Assembly (NCBI GenBank): GCA_964059195.1
Contig: CAXKWD010000005.1
Coordinates: forward strand, 38,889,825 to 38,953,824
DNA: 64,000 nucleotides
Direction of reading: 5' to 3'
Origin: Ectobius pallidus
Taxonomy: Eukaryota > Arthropoda > Insecta > Blattodea > Ectobiidae
A program made the position numbers and the translations under genes. How positions within the stretch are numbered: the first letter of the stretch is position 1; the number at the start of each line of letters is the position of its first letter. A model generated the notes under the pieces. That model worked only from the letters and a program-made list of their open reading frames with translations, had not been told where the DNA came from and did not search any database. Below are positions 10,932 through 23,358 of the stretch, piece after piece.

Positions 10932-11102
10932 CAAATATATTTCTACCTACTTGTGGTCATCCTCAGTCACGACTCCAGTCAAGTTCAGTTGAGAGCTAGC
11001 CAACACAGCCACATACCGCACTCCATGTTGGTTTAATGTGGCCATGATTTAAACTTTTTAAATATCACTGAGAATGACCACAAGTGGGTCGAAATATATT
11101 TG
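10932..11102. repeat. Foldback with two hammerhead-like motifs
   Basis: Arms 10932-10967 and 11067-11102 are inverted copies, 33 of 36 bases matching. Read outward from the spacer, each arm has CTGAgrA-TGACC-acaag-trGGT-nGAAA, resembling the conserved CUGANGA ... GAAA core and stem II of hammerhead ribozymes found in terminal repeats of Penelope-like retroelements. The reverse-strand copy keeps CTGAGGA; the forward copy has one core substitution (CTGAGAA). Self-cleavage is not shown, and the stem I/III fit is poor. Confidence 0.5.
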
Positions 11103-11129
11103 ATTTGTAATTTTTTTTACTCCTTTTAT

Positions 11130-11258
11130 ATCGACAAGGAGGAGTTACAGCATTCTAAACCTTACCATCTTCAAGTTCCGAATATCTAAAATCTGGCAGC
11201 CTCAACATCCTGGAACCCTGAGGGCCTCCATGGCCTGTAAAGGGGACACTTTACTTTA
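11130..11258 (+). mobile_element. SINE family C, 3' fragment
   Basis: The sequence follows the family C body and tail: ttacagcattctaaaccttaccatcttca, then cagcctcaacatcctggaac and ctccatggcctgtaaagggg before a cttta-rich end. The head is missing. Confidence 0.6.
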
Positions 11259-12514
11259 CTTAGACTTAATTATCTGTTAAACCTTCCTTCTTTTAGACCT
11301 AATGTCCTAAAACTGCCATGATTTTTCCTTTTGATAACCAACTTATTGTATTAAAATTACGAAAAACAATAATAGTCTCTATAGATTTAAACGTATTTCT
11401 GGCATATCATAAATTAATTTTGTTAGGGATTGTCGCTTCTTCAACATTACACATCTGCAATGCCTAGAGCAGTGGAAGACAGTTTCGTCCAGTGATGACG
11501 ATCGTGAAAGCAGTGCACACAATTCATTGTGTGACGTCAGGCAAGAGTACTCCGGTGCCGCAATACTAATGCCCCTCTCTTCCCTCCTTTTCAATGGTGC
11601 CCACATTTCACAAACTCCTCGCAGAAGACTGCCCGCGCGAAGAAGAGTTGACTGCACTCGTCTGGCTTAGAGACTACTTTTTTTTTTTGTATTTTCCGAA
11701 AGATGACATCATTGACTCATCTTACCGTTGTTTCTCCATATAAAAATAATGTTATGTTTCACTACAGCCTAAGGAAGCAGTCTTTTGAGTACAAAACCAA
11801 TCTTATTGGCCCTTTAAGAAAATGAGAAATTAATATCCCGAAAAATCCAAAAAAATTAATGACGACAATGCATCACCTGAACTACAAAGATGTGTCAGAG
11901 ACACATATTCCTTAATCAAATAAGGGTCTATTTGACTAATTGACTTAAAACTCAGTATTTTTATTTCCATTGAAGAGAGTCGAAATACCTAGGCCTATAA
12001 GCTACAGTTGATTCAATTTAAAATAACATTTCTGTTATACGAGGCTTAACTTGACCATCATTAATTGTGAATGAGTTTTTTAGACGCGACTCAGTAAGCA
12101 CATATGGCGTAATTTCTCACGAGCAAATAAGAGTCTGTTAGCCATTGTGATAAACATGAGGTTTGTTCCTGTAATCGAAATACTCTATTATGTTTACTGA
12201 GCATATAGAATAAAACATAAAGAATTCATGCTAAAACTCACTGACTTTCCTGGGAGCACTCAACTCCAGGGAAATCTTACTGGAACATAGCCTAAATCAG
12301 AAGATGGAACCATGTAATCGCGTTGCTGGACCATCTGTAATCGACGAATTCACAATATGTGAATACGGTTTAAGAATGTTACTGGAATAAACCTGTAATT
12401 TTGTCTTATTCTAGGGATTATGAATGATTTTGTATTTCAATGTATTGAATAATAAGTTAGACTATTTACTAGCCGTCATTATGAGGAATTGGAAGTTTGT
12501 TGTAACGTAATAAA
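11259..12514. other. No recognisable gene
   Basis: A 92-codon reverse-strand frame (11379-11657) lies in a relatively GC-rich patch, but I see no motif in it and no flanking element ends. The remainder is AT-rich. Confidence 0.5.
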
Positions 12515-12529
12515 AAGTAAGTATGGCTG

Positions 12530-12850
12530 TATGGTTATGAAACGTCAATTTAATGCGCTACAAAGTTATAGAAAAGCAGAAATTCAAATATCTCAGAGCA
12601 ATAGTTACAGATACAAATAATATTAAGGAAGAAGTTAAGTGTTGACTGAAATACTTCTATCCAGAAATCTAAAAATAAAAATACATTTGTTGTATTTGTA
12701 ATGCCGGTTGTATTATATGGATGTGAGACATAATCTGATTGTTTCGAAAACAGGGAGCTTAGAAAAAAATTCGGACTTGAGAGAGATGAAAATGGGAGCT
12801 AGAGAAAACTGCATAATGACGAGCTTCATAATCTATAAACTGTCTATAAA
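12530..12850 (+). pseudogene. LINE reverse transcriptase C-terminal relic
   Basis: This is the decayed end of a non-LTR retrotransposon polyprotein. Frames joined by eye give QKFKYLRAIVTDTNNIKEEV, then after frameshifts VMPVVLYGCET and FENRELRKKFGLERDENG and RKLHNDELHNLY. These match the region after the reverse transcriptase palm/thumb in LINEs with the pattern 'KFKYLGsivt...i..RI..G......LLYGcEtWsl...E.RvLRkIFG'. In-frame stops and frameshifts show it is dead. A related relic lies at 29966-30858. Confidence 0.72.
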
Positions 12851-13320
12851 CTGCATAAAATAATTAATCAGAGAACTACATTTTCAACTATTGGTTGCTT
12901 ATAATTCAGTGTAGTACTTCAATTTGTGCAGACTGCTTGTAAGAGATCTGGTGACAAAGGTTTTCGAGATCCTCTTGTTAATAGCATCAGATCGCAATGA
13001 CAAAAATCTAGAAGTATTTTATCGTAAAGTGCACGCTCACTTCGATGTTACATAAGTATTGTTATACCATCAACCAAAATGGAAGTCAATTTGGAGAAGA
13101 TTTATTTCACCCTCTTGCTCTGTCCATTTTAGAACTTCTTGAAAAGAATTCCATGTTACGACATTTGAATGTCTTCTTTTTTTCCCCCAGTCCTGACTAA
13201 GAAAAAGTGTAGACCGGCCGGACCAGAGTGCTTCACTTCGACTGTCGCCAAGGGTCAGTTTGGGGAATTCCTCAACCACTTCAGTTCGTTCAACATTCCT
13301 ATCTATATTGTTTTTTGTTA
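12851..13320. other. No recognisable gene
   Basis: AT-rich sequence with no motif, repeat family or RNA gene recognised. Confidence 0.4.
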
Positions 13321-13327
13321 AACCTAT

Positions 13328-13415
13328 TATTATTAATGATAATGATACTAATAATATTATTAATGATAATAATAATAATAATATTAATATATTATTATTA
13401 TTAGACTATTATTAT
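13328..13415 (+). repeat. Degenerate (AAT)n/(ATT)n tract
   Basis: Imperfect runs of AAT, GAT and ATT triplets. Confidence 0.85.
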
Positions 13416-14770
13416 ACTAATTTCATTCCTGAGTCTTTATTGTCGTGAAAGTTATCCCATTTCTTGTAGTTAATCCTATTTCTTAAGAATGTTGTACTTC
13501 TAAGAAGTATATGCATGCCAATTGTTTTCATTCCACAAAAATACCTAGACCTGACGATAATATTTGTTGAATTCAGTCTAGAAATAATAAAGGCATACCG
13601 GTAATAAATAAGTAATTTATCATGTAGTTATATTGTTTTGCTTGTTAATTTGTAACTTTTGACAAGTCTGCATAAATTTACGTACAACCAATAGGTGTAA
13701 ATGTTGTTCTCTAATTATGTTATACACTTTAGGCTATAAAAGTGAACAATGAATAACGTAATAGGCCCCATAGGGACTCGGAAAAAGCTGCAGCTTTGTA
13801 ATTTAACATGGTAAATATTAATGTTATGTAAATACGACTTGTTTCAATAGTAATTTAAATTTGTTAACGTAAAAACAAACTAAAATGAAATCAGGTTTAT
13901 TACCAGAAGTTTTTTTGTACACAATTCAATACACTTTCATTCCCGGTTCAAGAGAATTAACAATTTTCTACATTTTTAATTTGTTTTCATTTTAATTTTC
14001 TAAATAATAGCCTATGTCTATTATGTATCAATTTTCCAGACTTACCTTGAATGCTGTGGACAAGGATGTATTGAAGCACAATAAGATTAAGATTGCGGCA
14101 AAAATATATAGAATTGTATAATAACTTAATATATTATTTTGGGAAATTCAGACTTGCATGGTGGAAACTAGAAGTCTAGAAATTGCGCAATACAAGAAGA
14201 GAATATGTTTAAGGGATATACAGGAATATGACGATTTTAGTGAAAATTCACTTTTTCGGAAGTTTGCAGATCCTACACGTCTCCTTTATATGCCAGCGAA
14301 ATTTTAACGCCCTACGGCGCTTGGAAGTGCTTTAATTGACGCCATTTAGATTTTGTATAGCCTATGTCATGAAAAAGGGGTAGTTTAAAAAATAACAATA
14401 AGAGGACTGCATATGTTAAAATTAAAGTTTATAGTCTCAAAAATCTGGAAAACCAATATTTAGGTATAGGCCTATATTTCGGAGGGAATAGACAAAATAT
14501 AACATTTTTGGCTAAAAATCATATTTCGAAATCTTGCAAAATTTAGATCCTACATGCATTCTTTATGTGCCTGCGAAGTTTTATGCACTTGGAATGATAT
14601 AACTGAAACTCATTTTTCTCCGTTTCTACTTTTGGCACATTTTTTTTATTAAACAGTATAATGGCTACCACAGATTTTGTGCTAGGAAGTTAAAAATTTG
14701 ATAACTTGATCACCATTTTATGAAGAATCCCTTCTAAATTGTGGATTTTTAATATCTACAATGTAAAAAA
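13416..14770. other. AT-rich, with a weak internal duplication
   Basis: Between about 14250 and 14620 a segment with 'gatcctacacgtctcctttatatgcc' and 'gcgaaattt' recurs diverged as 'gatcctacatgcattctttatgtgcc' and 'gcgaagttt'. The words tagattttgtatagcctatg near 14345 recur near 16390. No coding signal. Confidence 0.45.
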
Positions 14771-15157
14771 CTAGCAGGTGCCCGCGGCTTCGCCCACAAT
14801 AATTAATTGAAAAATCTGATGTGAAAGTCACATAACTTCCTCTGCCCAAATAAAAGTTAGCTGTATTCACATATCCTTGTACAGAATCGCAAGACACAAT
14901 TTTACGCTAATTATGCTGTAAATACCTTATAGCCCTTCATTTGAATGTTGCGACGAAAAACGCAGGCTATGTAAAAACAAAAAAAGAAGAAGAAAAACAA
15001 GTGACTGCAAATGTTTATTAAACTTTCCGCCATTCAGAATAATTTCCGAAATTTATCGAATATTCCCCTCAGATATTTCATTACTGTAAGCATGGCCAAC
15101 AATACATCTTTTCTAACTTCATGTACTTCACGTAGTTTACAACCACCCACCCTTCAG

Positions 15158-15195
<38 letters not shown>

Positions 15196-15874
15196 AATAA
15201 AAGCTTTAGCTCTTGGTATAAGCACTCCATGTACAAAATTTAAAGGAAATCGTTAGAGCCGTTTTTGACAAAATCGTGACAAACGAAAATTTCTTCGTGT
15301 AAAGTCCCCTTAAAAGTAAGGGAAAGTTGTCGCCACTCTTCGTGTCACAGCCTCAGAAGGTACCTAACCCAAATACAAAATGTTGTTTCAGTACGACTTT
15401 CCGTTACATGAGGCCGTATTGCAAAAAGCGTGTATTCACAGTGAGTGGCTTATAACTACCCTTCAGAGAATTTTTTCGAAAAAACGTTTCAAGTAAAAGG
15501 TTTAGTTCTTGGTATAAGCAATCCATGTGCAAAATTTAAAGAAAATCGTTAGAGCCGTTTTTGAGAAAATCGCGAAAAACGTAAAACTCTTCATGTAAAG
15601 TCCCCTTAAAAATAAGAGAACCTTGTCGCCAATCTTCAGCTCACATCTTCGTAAGGTACGAAATTTTGTTTTCATACGATTTTCCGTTTTGGAGCTAGCT
15701 TGTTCACAGATATTCCACACAGACACACACACTGACACACAGACATGTTTCCAAAAATAGTATTTTTGGATTCAGGGGGCCTTGAAACGTGTATATATGT
15801 TAAAAACTCACCTTCGAATTTGGGGGTAGAAAACAATACTTCCTCTACCTATAGTGGTACGGGCAGAGGAAGTA
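14771..15874 (-). mobile_element. Helitron-like non-autonomous element (family H1, copy 1)
   Basis: On the reverse strand it ends with a hairpin (ttgtgg-gcgaag-ccgcgg, pairing with G-U wobbles) followed shortly by CTAG and then T, the pattern expected at a Helitron 3' end (hairpin, CTRR, insertion before T). The other end starts TACTTCCTCTGCCCGTACC and contains the inverted gaggaagtattg. Within it, a block with 'aaaatcgttagagccgtttttgagaaaatcg' and 'tcttcgtgtaaagtcccctt' is tandemly duplicated. It encodes nothing I recognise. A second copy, opposite orientation, lies at 44135-45085. The 5' end is not a canonical TC, so the class call is tentative. Confidence 0.55.
15164..15188 (+). repeat. 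Poly-T tract
   Basis: About 25 T residues inside the Helitron-like element. Confidence 0.9.
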
Positions 15875-15879
15875 AAAAT

Positions 15880-16569
15880 TAAAAATTAAGAGTATAATAA
15901 TTAGCATGATATGTATTAACACTTGCACGCGAATCATTCATAAACTAAACCATTAATAATTAATAAAACAGCTAAAATTCCGGCTTTAGAGTACATTCCA
16001 CGATTAGAAAGCGCCCCCTGGGAAAACGATCTCAGATTCGATTATGCAGTTCCAAAGGAACCTGTGAACACATAATACGTATTGTTTCTCAACTGTTTGT
16101 TGACAGATGAATATGATGTGAATTTTATTTGATAAATTCAGTGCAATTTTCAGAAATTATATAATTTTTCGAGGGAAGGAATGGTTTGTTTGGATTTCTA
16201 TTGTCCGCGATATTTAATTAATACAGTACATGTAGACATCACAAACATTTGCAAAATTATGTAATATCATCACAGTTTATTTTTTTGTTTTTAAGTGACC
16301 ACCTTTTGAAAAATCTGGAATGAATTCCCTTTTAATACCTCTTTTTCGTTTATATTTTTTTACGTATATTAGTGCATATTTACAGGAGGAGTTAGATTTT
16401 GTATAGGCTATGATTTGAAAGAAAGGCTGTTTAAAAAAATTAACAATAACTAAAAAACTGCTAGAAATAAATGCCTGATACTCTGTGGGACGTGTTACCA
16501 CGCTGAGAGGACTCTACATGTCTAACGTCGAGTCTCTAGTCCAAAAAAATGTGGAAAATATATATTTTG
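15880..16569. other. AT-rich, no recognisable gene
   Basis: No coding or RNA signal recognised. It borders the long minisatellite on its right. Confidence 0.45.
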
Positions 16570-17000
16570 GTATAGTCCCTTTTAAAACAATTGTCCAACA
16601 ATCGTTTCAACAACTGGCCCACAAAGGTTTCAATAATCGTTTCAACAATATTCCATCAATCACCCAAAAATTGTTTCAACAATCGTTTTAACAATCGTCC
16701 AATCATTTCAAAAATTGTCTAACAAATGTTTCAAAAATCCAGCAATCGGTTCAACAATCATTCATCAACAATATTGTTCAAAAATCGTCCAACAAACGTT
16801 TATTGTCCAGCAATGTCTTCAACAGTTCTTTAACGTTCCTTTAAAAAATCGTCCAACAATATTTTAACAATTATTCAACAACAGTCCAAAAATCGATTCA
16901 ACAGTCGTCTCAAAAATCGTTTCAAGGATCTTCCAACAAGCATCCAACAATATTATTTGAACAATTAAAATACGGAGGCTTTCACGGTCGGAGTCATGAG

Positions 17001-17250
17001 AGTGGAAAACTTCCTGGCTATTAGGCCATGGTCCAGGGTTACTGAGACCTGACGTTTCGCCTACTGCTATGGCGGGCATACTCAGAGGCTGCTGAAGCGT
17101 GGACTGGAGCGATGTCTTCCTATGACCTCTGGTCCCAGAGTCATCGCTCCAGTCCACGCTTCAGCAGCCTTTGAGGATGACCTTAGCAGCGAGGAACCGT
17201 CAGGTCTCAGTATCCTTGGACCAGGTCTAATTGCCGGAGGTTTTTCACTG
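17001..17250. mobile_element. Penelope-type foldback with hammerhead-like motifs
   Basis: Arms 17001-17114 and 17142-17250 are inverted copies; the innermost 29 bp of each arm (17086-17114 and 17142-17170) match perfectly. Both arms carry the sequence seen in terminal repeats of Penelope-like retroelements: a cgaaacgtcaggtctcag-like word preceded by a ctgag.atg box. The reverse-strand copy (17047-17089) reads GCCT-CTGAGTA-TGCC...GGC-GAAAC-GTC-AGGT; the forward copy (17167-17205) reads GCCT-TTGAGGA...GGAAC-cGTC-AGGT. Each has different damage in the hammerhead core. It sits inside the minisatellite. Confidence 0.6.
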
Positions 17251-18309
17251 TTCATTGTTTCAACAATCATCCAACAATCGTTTCAGCAATCGTTCAGTAA
17301 TCATTTCAACAATAGTCCAACAATTGATCCAAAAGTCATCCAATAGATTCAACAAGCACCCAACATAGTTACAACAGTTAGTCAACAATCTTTCCAAAAT
17401 TGTTTCAACAATCGTTTCAAAAATCGTCCAACAATAGTTACAACAATCGTACAACAATAGATCAACAATCGCTCAACAATCATTACAACAAATGGCCAAT
17501 AATCATTTAAAAATCATCAATGTTCTATTAATCATCCAGCAATTGTTTCAACAATCGTCCAACAATCGTTTCAACAATCGTCCAACAATCGTTTCAACAA
17601 TCGTGCAACGATCACTTCAACAATCATCCTACAATCGTTTCAACAGTCGATTCAACAATAAATAAACAATCATTTCAATAAAACATCCAACTATTGTTTC
17701 AACAATAATTTGTCCAACAATCGTTTCAACAAGTGGAAAACAATAGTGCCAAATTCGTTTCAACAATCGTCCAATAATTGGTTCAACAATAATCAAACAA
17801 TAATTTCAAGAATCATCCCAACAATTTTTAAATCAATCGTCCAATAATTCTTTAAACAATCTTCCAACAATTATTTCAACAACCGTCCAACTATCGTTTT
17901 CAACAAACGTCCAAAAATCGTCTAACAGTTGTATCAACCATCACCCAACTATCTCCCAATGATCAATTCCACAATCGTCCAACATTAGTTTCCACAATCG
18001 TCCAACAATAGTTTCCACAATCGTCCAACTAGTGTTTTAATAATCGTTCAACAACAATTACAATTGGCCAACAATCGTTTAAATATCGCTTCGACAATGT
18101 TCCATCAATCATTCCATAATTATTGTTTCATCAATCGTCCAACAATCTTTTTAACAAGCGTCAAACAATAGTTTCTACAATAAAGCAACAATCGTTTCGA
18201 AAGTCGTCCAACTAACGTTTCAACAATAGTCCAACTAACGTTTCAACAATCGTCCAACAATACAGTTAAAGAATAATCCAAAATATCTTCAACAATCATC
18301 AAACAATAA

Positions 18310-18614
18310 CTAAAAACCGTAGCGCTACATCCCTGGAGGAACTAGGACTACCACCCCACAGCTGCGTCATCGAACATGAGCAGATGGATTGGGAGTCATG
18401 TGGTCAATATGTCGACATCCAAGGCCGTTAATGATGGTTTTCATGACCGGAGCCATTTCTTGCCATTCAGGTAGCTCCTCAATCTGAATCACGAGGCTGA
18501 GTGCAACCTGTTCCAGACCTCCCCACCTCAAAAATATCCGAAGAGGTACAGGGGATCGAACCCTGGCCTGCCGATCTGTACCCAGCGATGCTAACCACAA
18601 GTCCACGCAGACGG
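18310..18614 (-). mobile_element. SINE family A, copy 2
   Basis: It aligns by eye with 7584-7898 and 41280-41584: gcgctacatccctggaggaac at the tail side, ggatcgaaccctgg (B box, reversed) and gatgctaaccacaag (A box, reversed) at the head side. It inserted into the minisatellite; caaacaat words flank it, but because the array is full of them the target duplication is not certain. Confidence 0.82.
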
Positions 18615-20885
18615 TCAATTGTCAAACAATCAATTATATAATCGTCCAATTATCGTTTCATCAGTTAGAAAACAATCGTGCAGCAATCGTAAAAACAATA
18701 ATCCAAAATTAGTTTCAACAATATCCTACAATAGCTTCAACAAACGTCCAAAAATAGGTACAATAATCATCCAGCAAACGCCTCAAACAATCGTCCAACA
18801 GTCGTTTCCACAATCGTCCAACAGTCGTTTCCACAATCGTCCAACGATCAGTTCAACAATCATCCAAAAATTGTTTCAACAGTCATCCAACAAGCTTTTC
18901 AATATTTTGAAACAATCCTGCAACAACTGAATCAACGAACCTCCAACAATGGTTTCATTCATCGTCCTTCAATCGTTTAAAAAAATCGAGCAACAATACA
19001 TTAATAAATGACCCGTCTCATCAATCGTTTTACAATAGTCTCAACAATCGTGCACCAATCGTTACGACAACCATCCAACAATCGTTACGATAAGCATCCA
19101 AAAATCGTTTCAACAATCGTTTCCAACAATCGCCCTGCAATCGTTTGAACATTACCAATAATCGCTTCAATAATGTTCCAACAATCAATCAACTACTGCT
19201 TTAACAATCGTCCAACAAAAGTTTCAGCAGCTTTCCAACAAACGTTTCAACAATCATCCAACAATAGTTTCACAAATCATCTCAACAATCGTCCACCAAT
19301 CGCTACAACAATCCCCAATAATATTTTCTAAATTGTCTTACAAAGAGTTCAAAAATCGTTCCATGAATTTTCAACAATCATTTCAATGATATTCCACAAT
19401 AGTTTCAACAATCGTCCAACAACCATTTGAACAATCTTATAACAGTCGATTCAACAATAATCCGAAGATCGTTTCAACAGTCATACAACAATAAGTTCAT
19501 AAGGTATACAACAACTTTTACAATAATCGTTTGAAAACCGTAAAATAATTTTCCATCAATCATCCAACAATTGTTTCAATAATCATTTTAACAATCCTCC
19601 ACAAAGCCCGGAAAAGTTTAACCAAACCTCCAACAATTATTTCAGCATGTCCAAAATCATTCCAACAATTGTCCAACAATCGTCCAACAATCGTTTAAAC
19701 AATCATCCAGCAATCAGTTCAACAAATATCCAAAAATGGCTTCACCAATCATCCAATAATTCTTAACATAATCGTACTATAACCGATACTATAATCGTAC
19801 TATACTATATCCACCTACAATCGTTTCAATAATCGTCCAACAACTGTTTCAACAATCGTCCAACATTAGCTCAAACAATCATCCAACAATCGTTTTGACT
19901 ATCGTCCCACAAATCTTTCAACAATCGTCCAGCAATCATCCATCAGTCGGTTCTACAATAGTCTCATCAAGCGTTCTACAATTGTTATGACACTCGTTTA
20001 TCAATCGTCTAAAAATCGTCTAACAATCGCCCAACACTAGTTTTAAGAATCATCCAACATTAAGTTTAACATTCACCCAACAATCGTTTCAACATTTGTC
20101 TAACAATCTTTTCAACAATTGTCTAACAGTGGTTTCAATAACCATCCAATAATAATCGATTCAAAATTCATCCAATAATCGTTTCAAAAATCGTGTAAAC
20201 AATCGTCAAAACAATCTTTACATCATTCTTCAAAAATGGTCAACAATTGTTTTAAAAATAATGCAACCACCGTTTCAACAATCGTGCAAGAAGGGCTCAA
20301 CAATCATCCAACAATATTTACAATAATTAACCTACAATTGTTTCAAAAGCGTTTAATCCATGTTCCATGAATCATCCTTCAACCTTTTCAATAATCATCC
20401 AACAATCGTTTAAACAATAATCTAGTAATTGTTTCAACAATCGTCTTACAATCTTTTCAACAATTGAAAACAATCGTGCAACAATCGCCCAAAAATAAGT
20501 TCAATAACTGTCCAATAATAATCGTTTCAAAAATCATCTTAACAATCGTCAACAATCGTGCAACAATCGTCCAACAATAACTTCAAGAACTGTCCAACAA
20601 TCATTTCAAAAATCATATTCACAATTATTGTCAACAATAGTTTTAACAATTGACCGACAATCGTTTCAACAATGTTTCAACAATCAACCAACTGTTTCAA
20701 CAATCGTTTTAACAAATATACAACAATCGTTTTAACAACCGTCCGACAATCGTTTCAACAATATTTGAACGATCGTCATAAAAATCGTCCACTGTCGTCT
20801 TAACAATCGTCCAACGAGCATCTAACAATCGTTTCAAGAATCGTCTCAACAATCGTCCAACGTTGGTTTCAACAATAATCCAAGG

Positions 20886-22492
20886 GTCTTTTCTATAATC
20901 GTGGAAGCTGGCATCGTGGAATGTTCTTTTCATCAAATTAACGTAATTAAAGAAATTGGAATGTCAAAATAATACAATAATGTCTGAAAAATACATTAAA
21001 AATAACTGCAAATTTGATTTCATAAACACACAAGAAAAAATTAAAATGACATGTTAATTAGCTTCAGTTTCACCTTCCCCTTCACATGTCTCTTCGATAT
21101 TATAGAGTTTAATTCTGAAGTTGGACGCAGATGTACTCGTAAGTTTATATTGTAAGTCCATAATTTTTTAACGAAACAAAATGAACCGACTGTTTGTTGA
21201 CCTTCGATATTAATGGGCAATGTTAAAATTGGACGAGTTTTCAGTGACAATAGAGGTGATAAAAAGTGATAACTGATGCAGTTATATAATTCACGAAATT
21301 TAAATATAGGCCTATTATAACATAATTATAGTCTACCGGAGGATCGGCGTTGGTGGTACACAGGTAGCGTTCCCCCTTCTCGATCCGAAGGTGTCGGGAT
21401 GAAGCACGGCCGTGGTTGATTGATTTTTCATGAAGAAAAAATCTGGGCTCGTACTCTTCCGAAATTAGAGACTGGGCTAAATTTCCCGGCCCTTTCACAT
21501 ACTAGCAATATCTTAGTTTCCTTTAGCTGGTCATCAAGGCGATGGGCTAACCACTACTCACTCTGTCCTTTGTGGAAAAATAAGTGACACTAAATTACTC
21601 TTTGGTAATGAAACCTCCGTCCATTCATCCATCCATATCCCATAGAATCACTTAAGTACACTTGTATTCCAGTCTTGAACTTCAGTAGGCCTTTTGCGTG
21701 CAGTTAAAAATTTGACAAGGTCGCAGCATTGCTAGGGGAGATTGCCCCAGTGCCGGACACTTAAGCCTTTTGCTCGTTTTATGGATAACCTGTTAACCTG
21801 CTTTCAACTCATCCGTAACGAGTGATGGCCTCCCACTCCGGTCTTCGTCGTGCACACTGGTTCTTCCTTGATTAAACATAATGCACAATTTCTTCACTGA
21901 AGACTCGTTCATTGCATTACCACCACTAAACTTGTGTTATTTGCCTACATATTTCGACTGACCGAACATTTTGTGAACCTGTACCAGTTTAGGAAGTGTA
22001 CATTAATATCTTACCCAGTTGTAAAAAGTTTGCTTATTTGAAGGAGAAAGCTTATCCAGATCTATAGAAACGCAACGCATTATTGCATTGCTCATTGTGT
22101 ATTATAAACACATAAATACGCTGACAACCAACTACAGCGTGTGACGAGTTAATATGATAGTGACAAATGTTGGTTACATGACAACTTATTTCTGTGACAA
22201 ATTAAAATCATTTGACAAATCGTAACTGTGTGTGATGACTTCCCCGGTTCTCCATAAAGGCCTAAGCATATATCCATTGTAGAGTTCATATGTTAATTTT
22301 CTTCATTGCAGATCTTATAAACCCGATTCTTGAAATTATAAATTAGCATTCAGTTCTATTGGCAGTAACGTATTGAACTGAAACGTTAGTAAGAAGACTG
22401 TCCTTCTGCGATCTATCTGATCAGTTTTAGGAAGAAAAACATACTGTGGAAAAAATCCTGGCTTCTGTTGAAGCATACTTCCCACACGAATA
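20886..22492. other. AT-rich, no recognisable gene
   Basis: A moderately GC-rich patch at about 21340-21490 (ggcgttggtggtacacaggtagcg...) could be part of an unlisted SINE, but no clear A and B boxes were seen. Otherwise nothing recognised. Confidence 0.4.
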
Positions 22493-23357
22493 TCTCTATA
22501 TATATAAAAGGCTTTGTCCTGACTGGCTGAATGAATGACTGACTGACTGATTGACTGAATGACAGGAATCAACGTACAGCCTAAACTATAACAGGTAGAG
22601 ACTTGGAATTTTGACAGTACCTTCGTTTCATAATGTAGGTGCTCACTAAGAATGGATTTCGAAAAATTCTGATTCTAAATGCCAAAAATTAAATGTTTTT
22701 GAAAATACTTAATCCCTTTTTACATAGAATTATCCATTCCAAATCACAGAATATATTGTTGCCAAATGGTATCAGGTGGGCTTGGAAAAAACACATGAAA
22801 TGCACTTTTGACAAATAAGAGAAGTTATCAAAATAATTCATGTTATAAATAAATATTACAGAATGAAATCCACTAAAATAATGGAATCACATAACTTTCT
22901 CTACCCTGGACATAGAGAAAACAAAACGAGGTATGGTAATGTGTATATTATTATATTATATCGCAGGTTTTTGGAGAGAAAAGTATGAAAGTGATAATGC
23001 TTTCTGTTTAATTTCATCTCCAAAACGGCTTTATGGTAACATAAGAGTGGGAAATTTCCCGCTTCGATATTACAATTTTATGTTACAGGAATTTCTGTTT
23101 CTTCTTATTTAAACCTCTACCAGGCTTGCTGTGCACTGTACAAGCGATGGGATGCAAAATTCTAGATCCTCTATGAGCCATAAAAAACTATATCAAGCGT
23201 TTTCTGAGGGAATAGTTTGAGTGTAATAAGTCGTTCTTCCTATTTCAAATTACAAATGCCTATATAAGGACCTAGAATTTAAAATTGAAAATCCTTCATA
23301 AGCTAATTTCCAATCACAAAATACAAAACCCGGGCGACGCCGGGTCTTTTAAGCTAG
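22493..23357 (+). mobile_element. Helitron-like non-autonomous element
   Basis: The 5' end is TCTCTATATATATAAAAGG preceded by A. The 3' end has a six-pair hairpin (ACCCGG-gcgacg-CCGGGT, 23328-23345), eight bases, then CTAG followed by T. This is the Helitron signature: 5' TC, 3' hairpin plus CTRR, inserted between A and T without target duplication. Just inside the 5' end is a gactgactgactgattgact tract. No Rep/helicase coding is present, so it would be non-autonomous. Confidence 0.68.
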
Positions 23358-23358
23358 T

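Larger units (their letters stand above)
16570..20885 (+). repeat. Long degenerate minisatellite, 23-bp unit
   Basis: Roughly 4.3 kb is made of variants of TCCAACAATCG + TTTCAACAATCG (11 + 12 = 23 bp). The cleanest part is near 17540-17620, where exact copies are spaced 23 bp. Single-base variants (cca/tca, aatcg/aatag/aaacg) are everywhere, which points to an old array. It is interrupted by a foldback element (about 16975-17255) and a SINE (18310-18614). The many short frames rich in Q, N, F and S here are by-products of the repeat. Confidence 0.93.

Noticed and set aside
11379..11657. 92-codon reverse frame in a GC-richer patch
   Set aside because: No motif, no start context, no conserved neighbour; could be part of an unrecognised element.
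16570..20885. Possible CRISPR array because of regularly spaced short repeats
   Set aside because: There are no unique spacers; the DNA is continuous degenerate 23-bp repeat with eukaryotic transposons around it.
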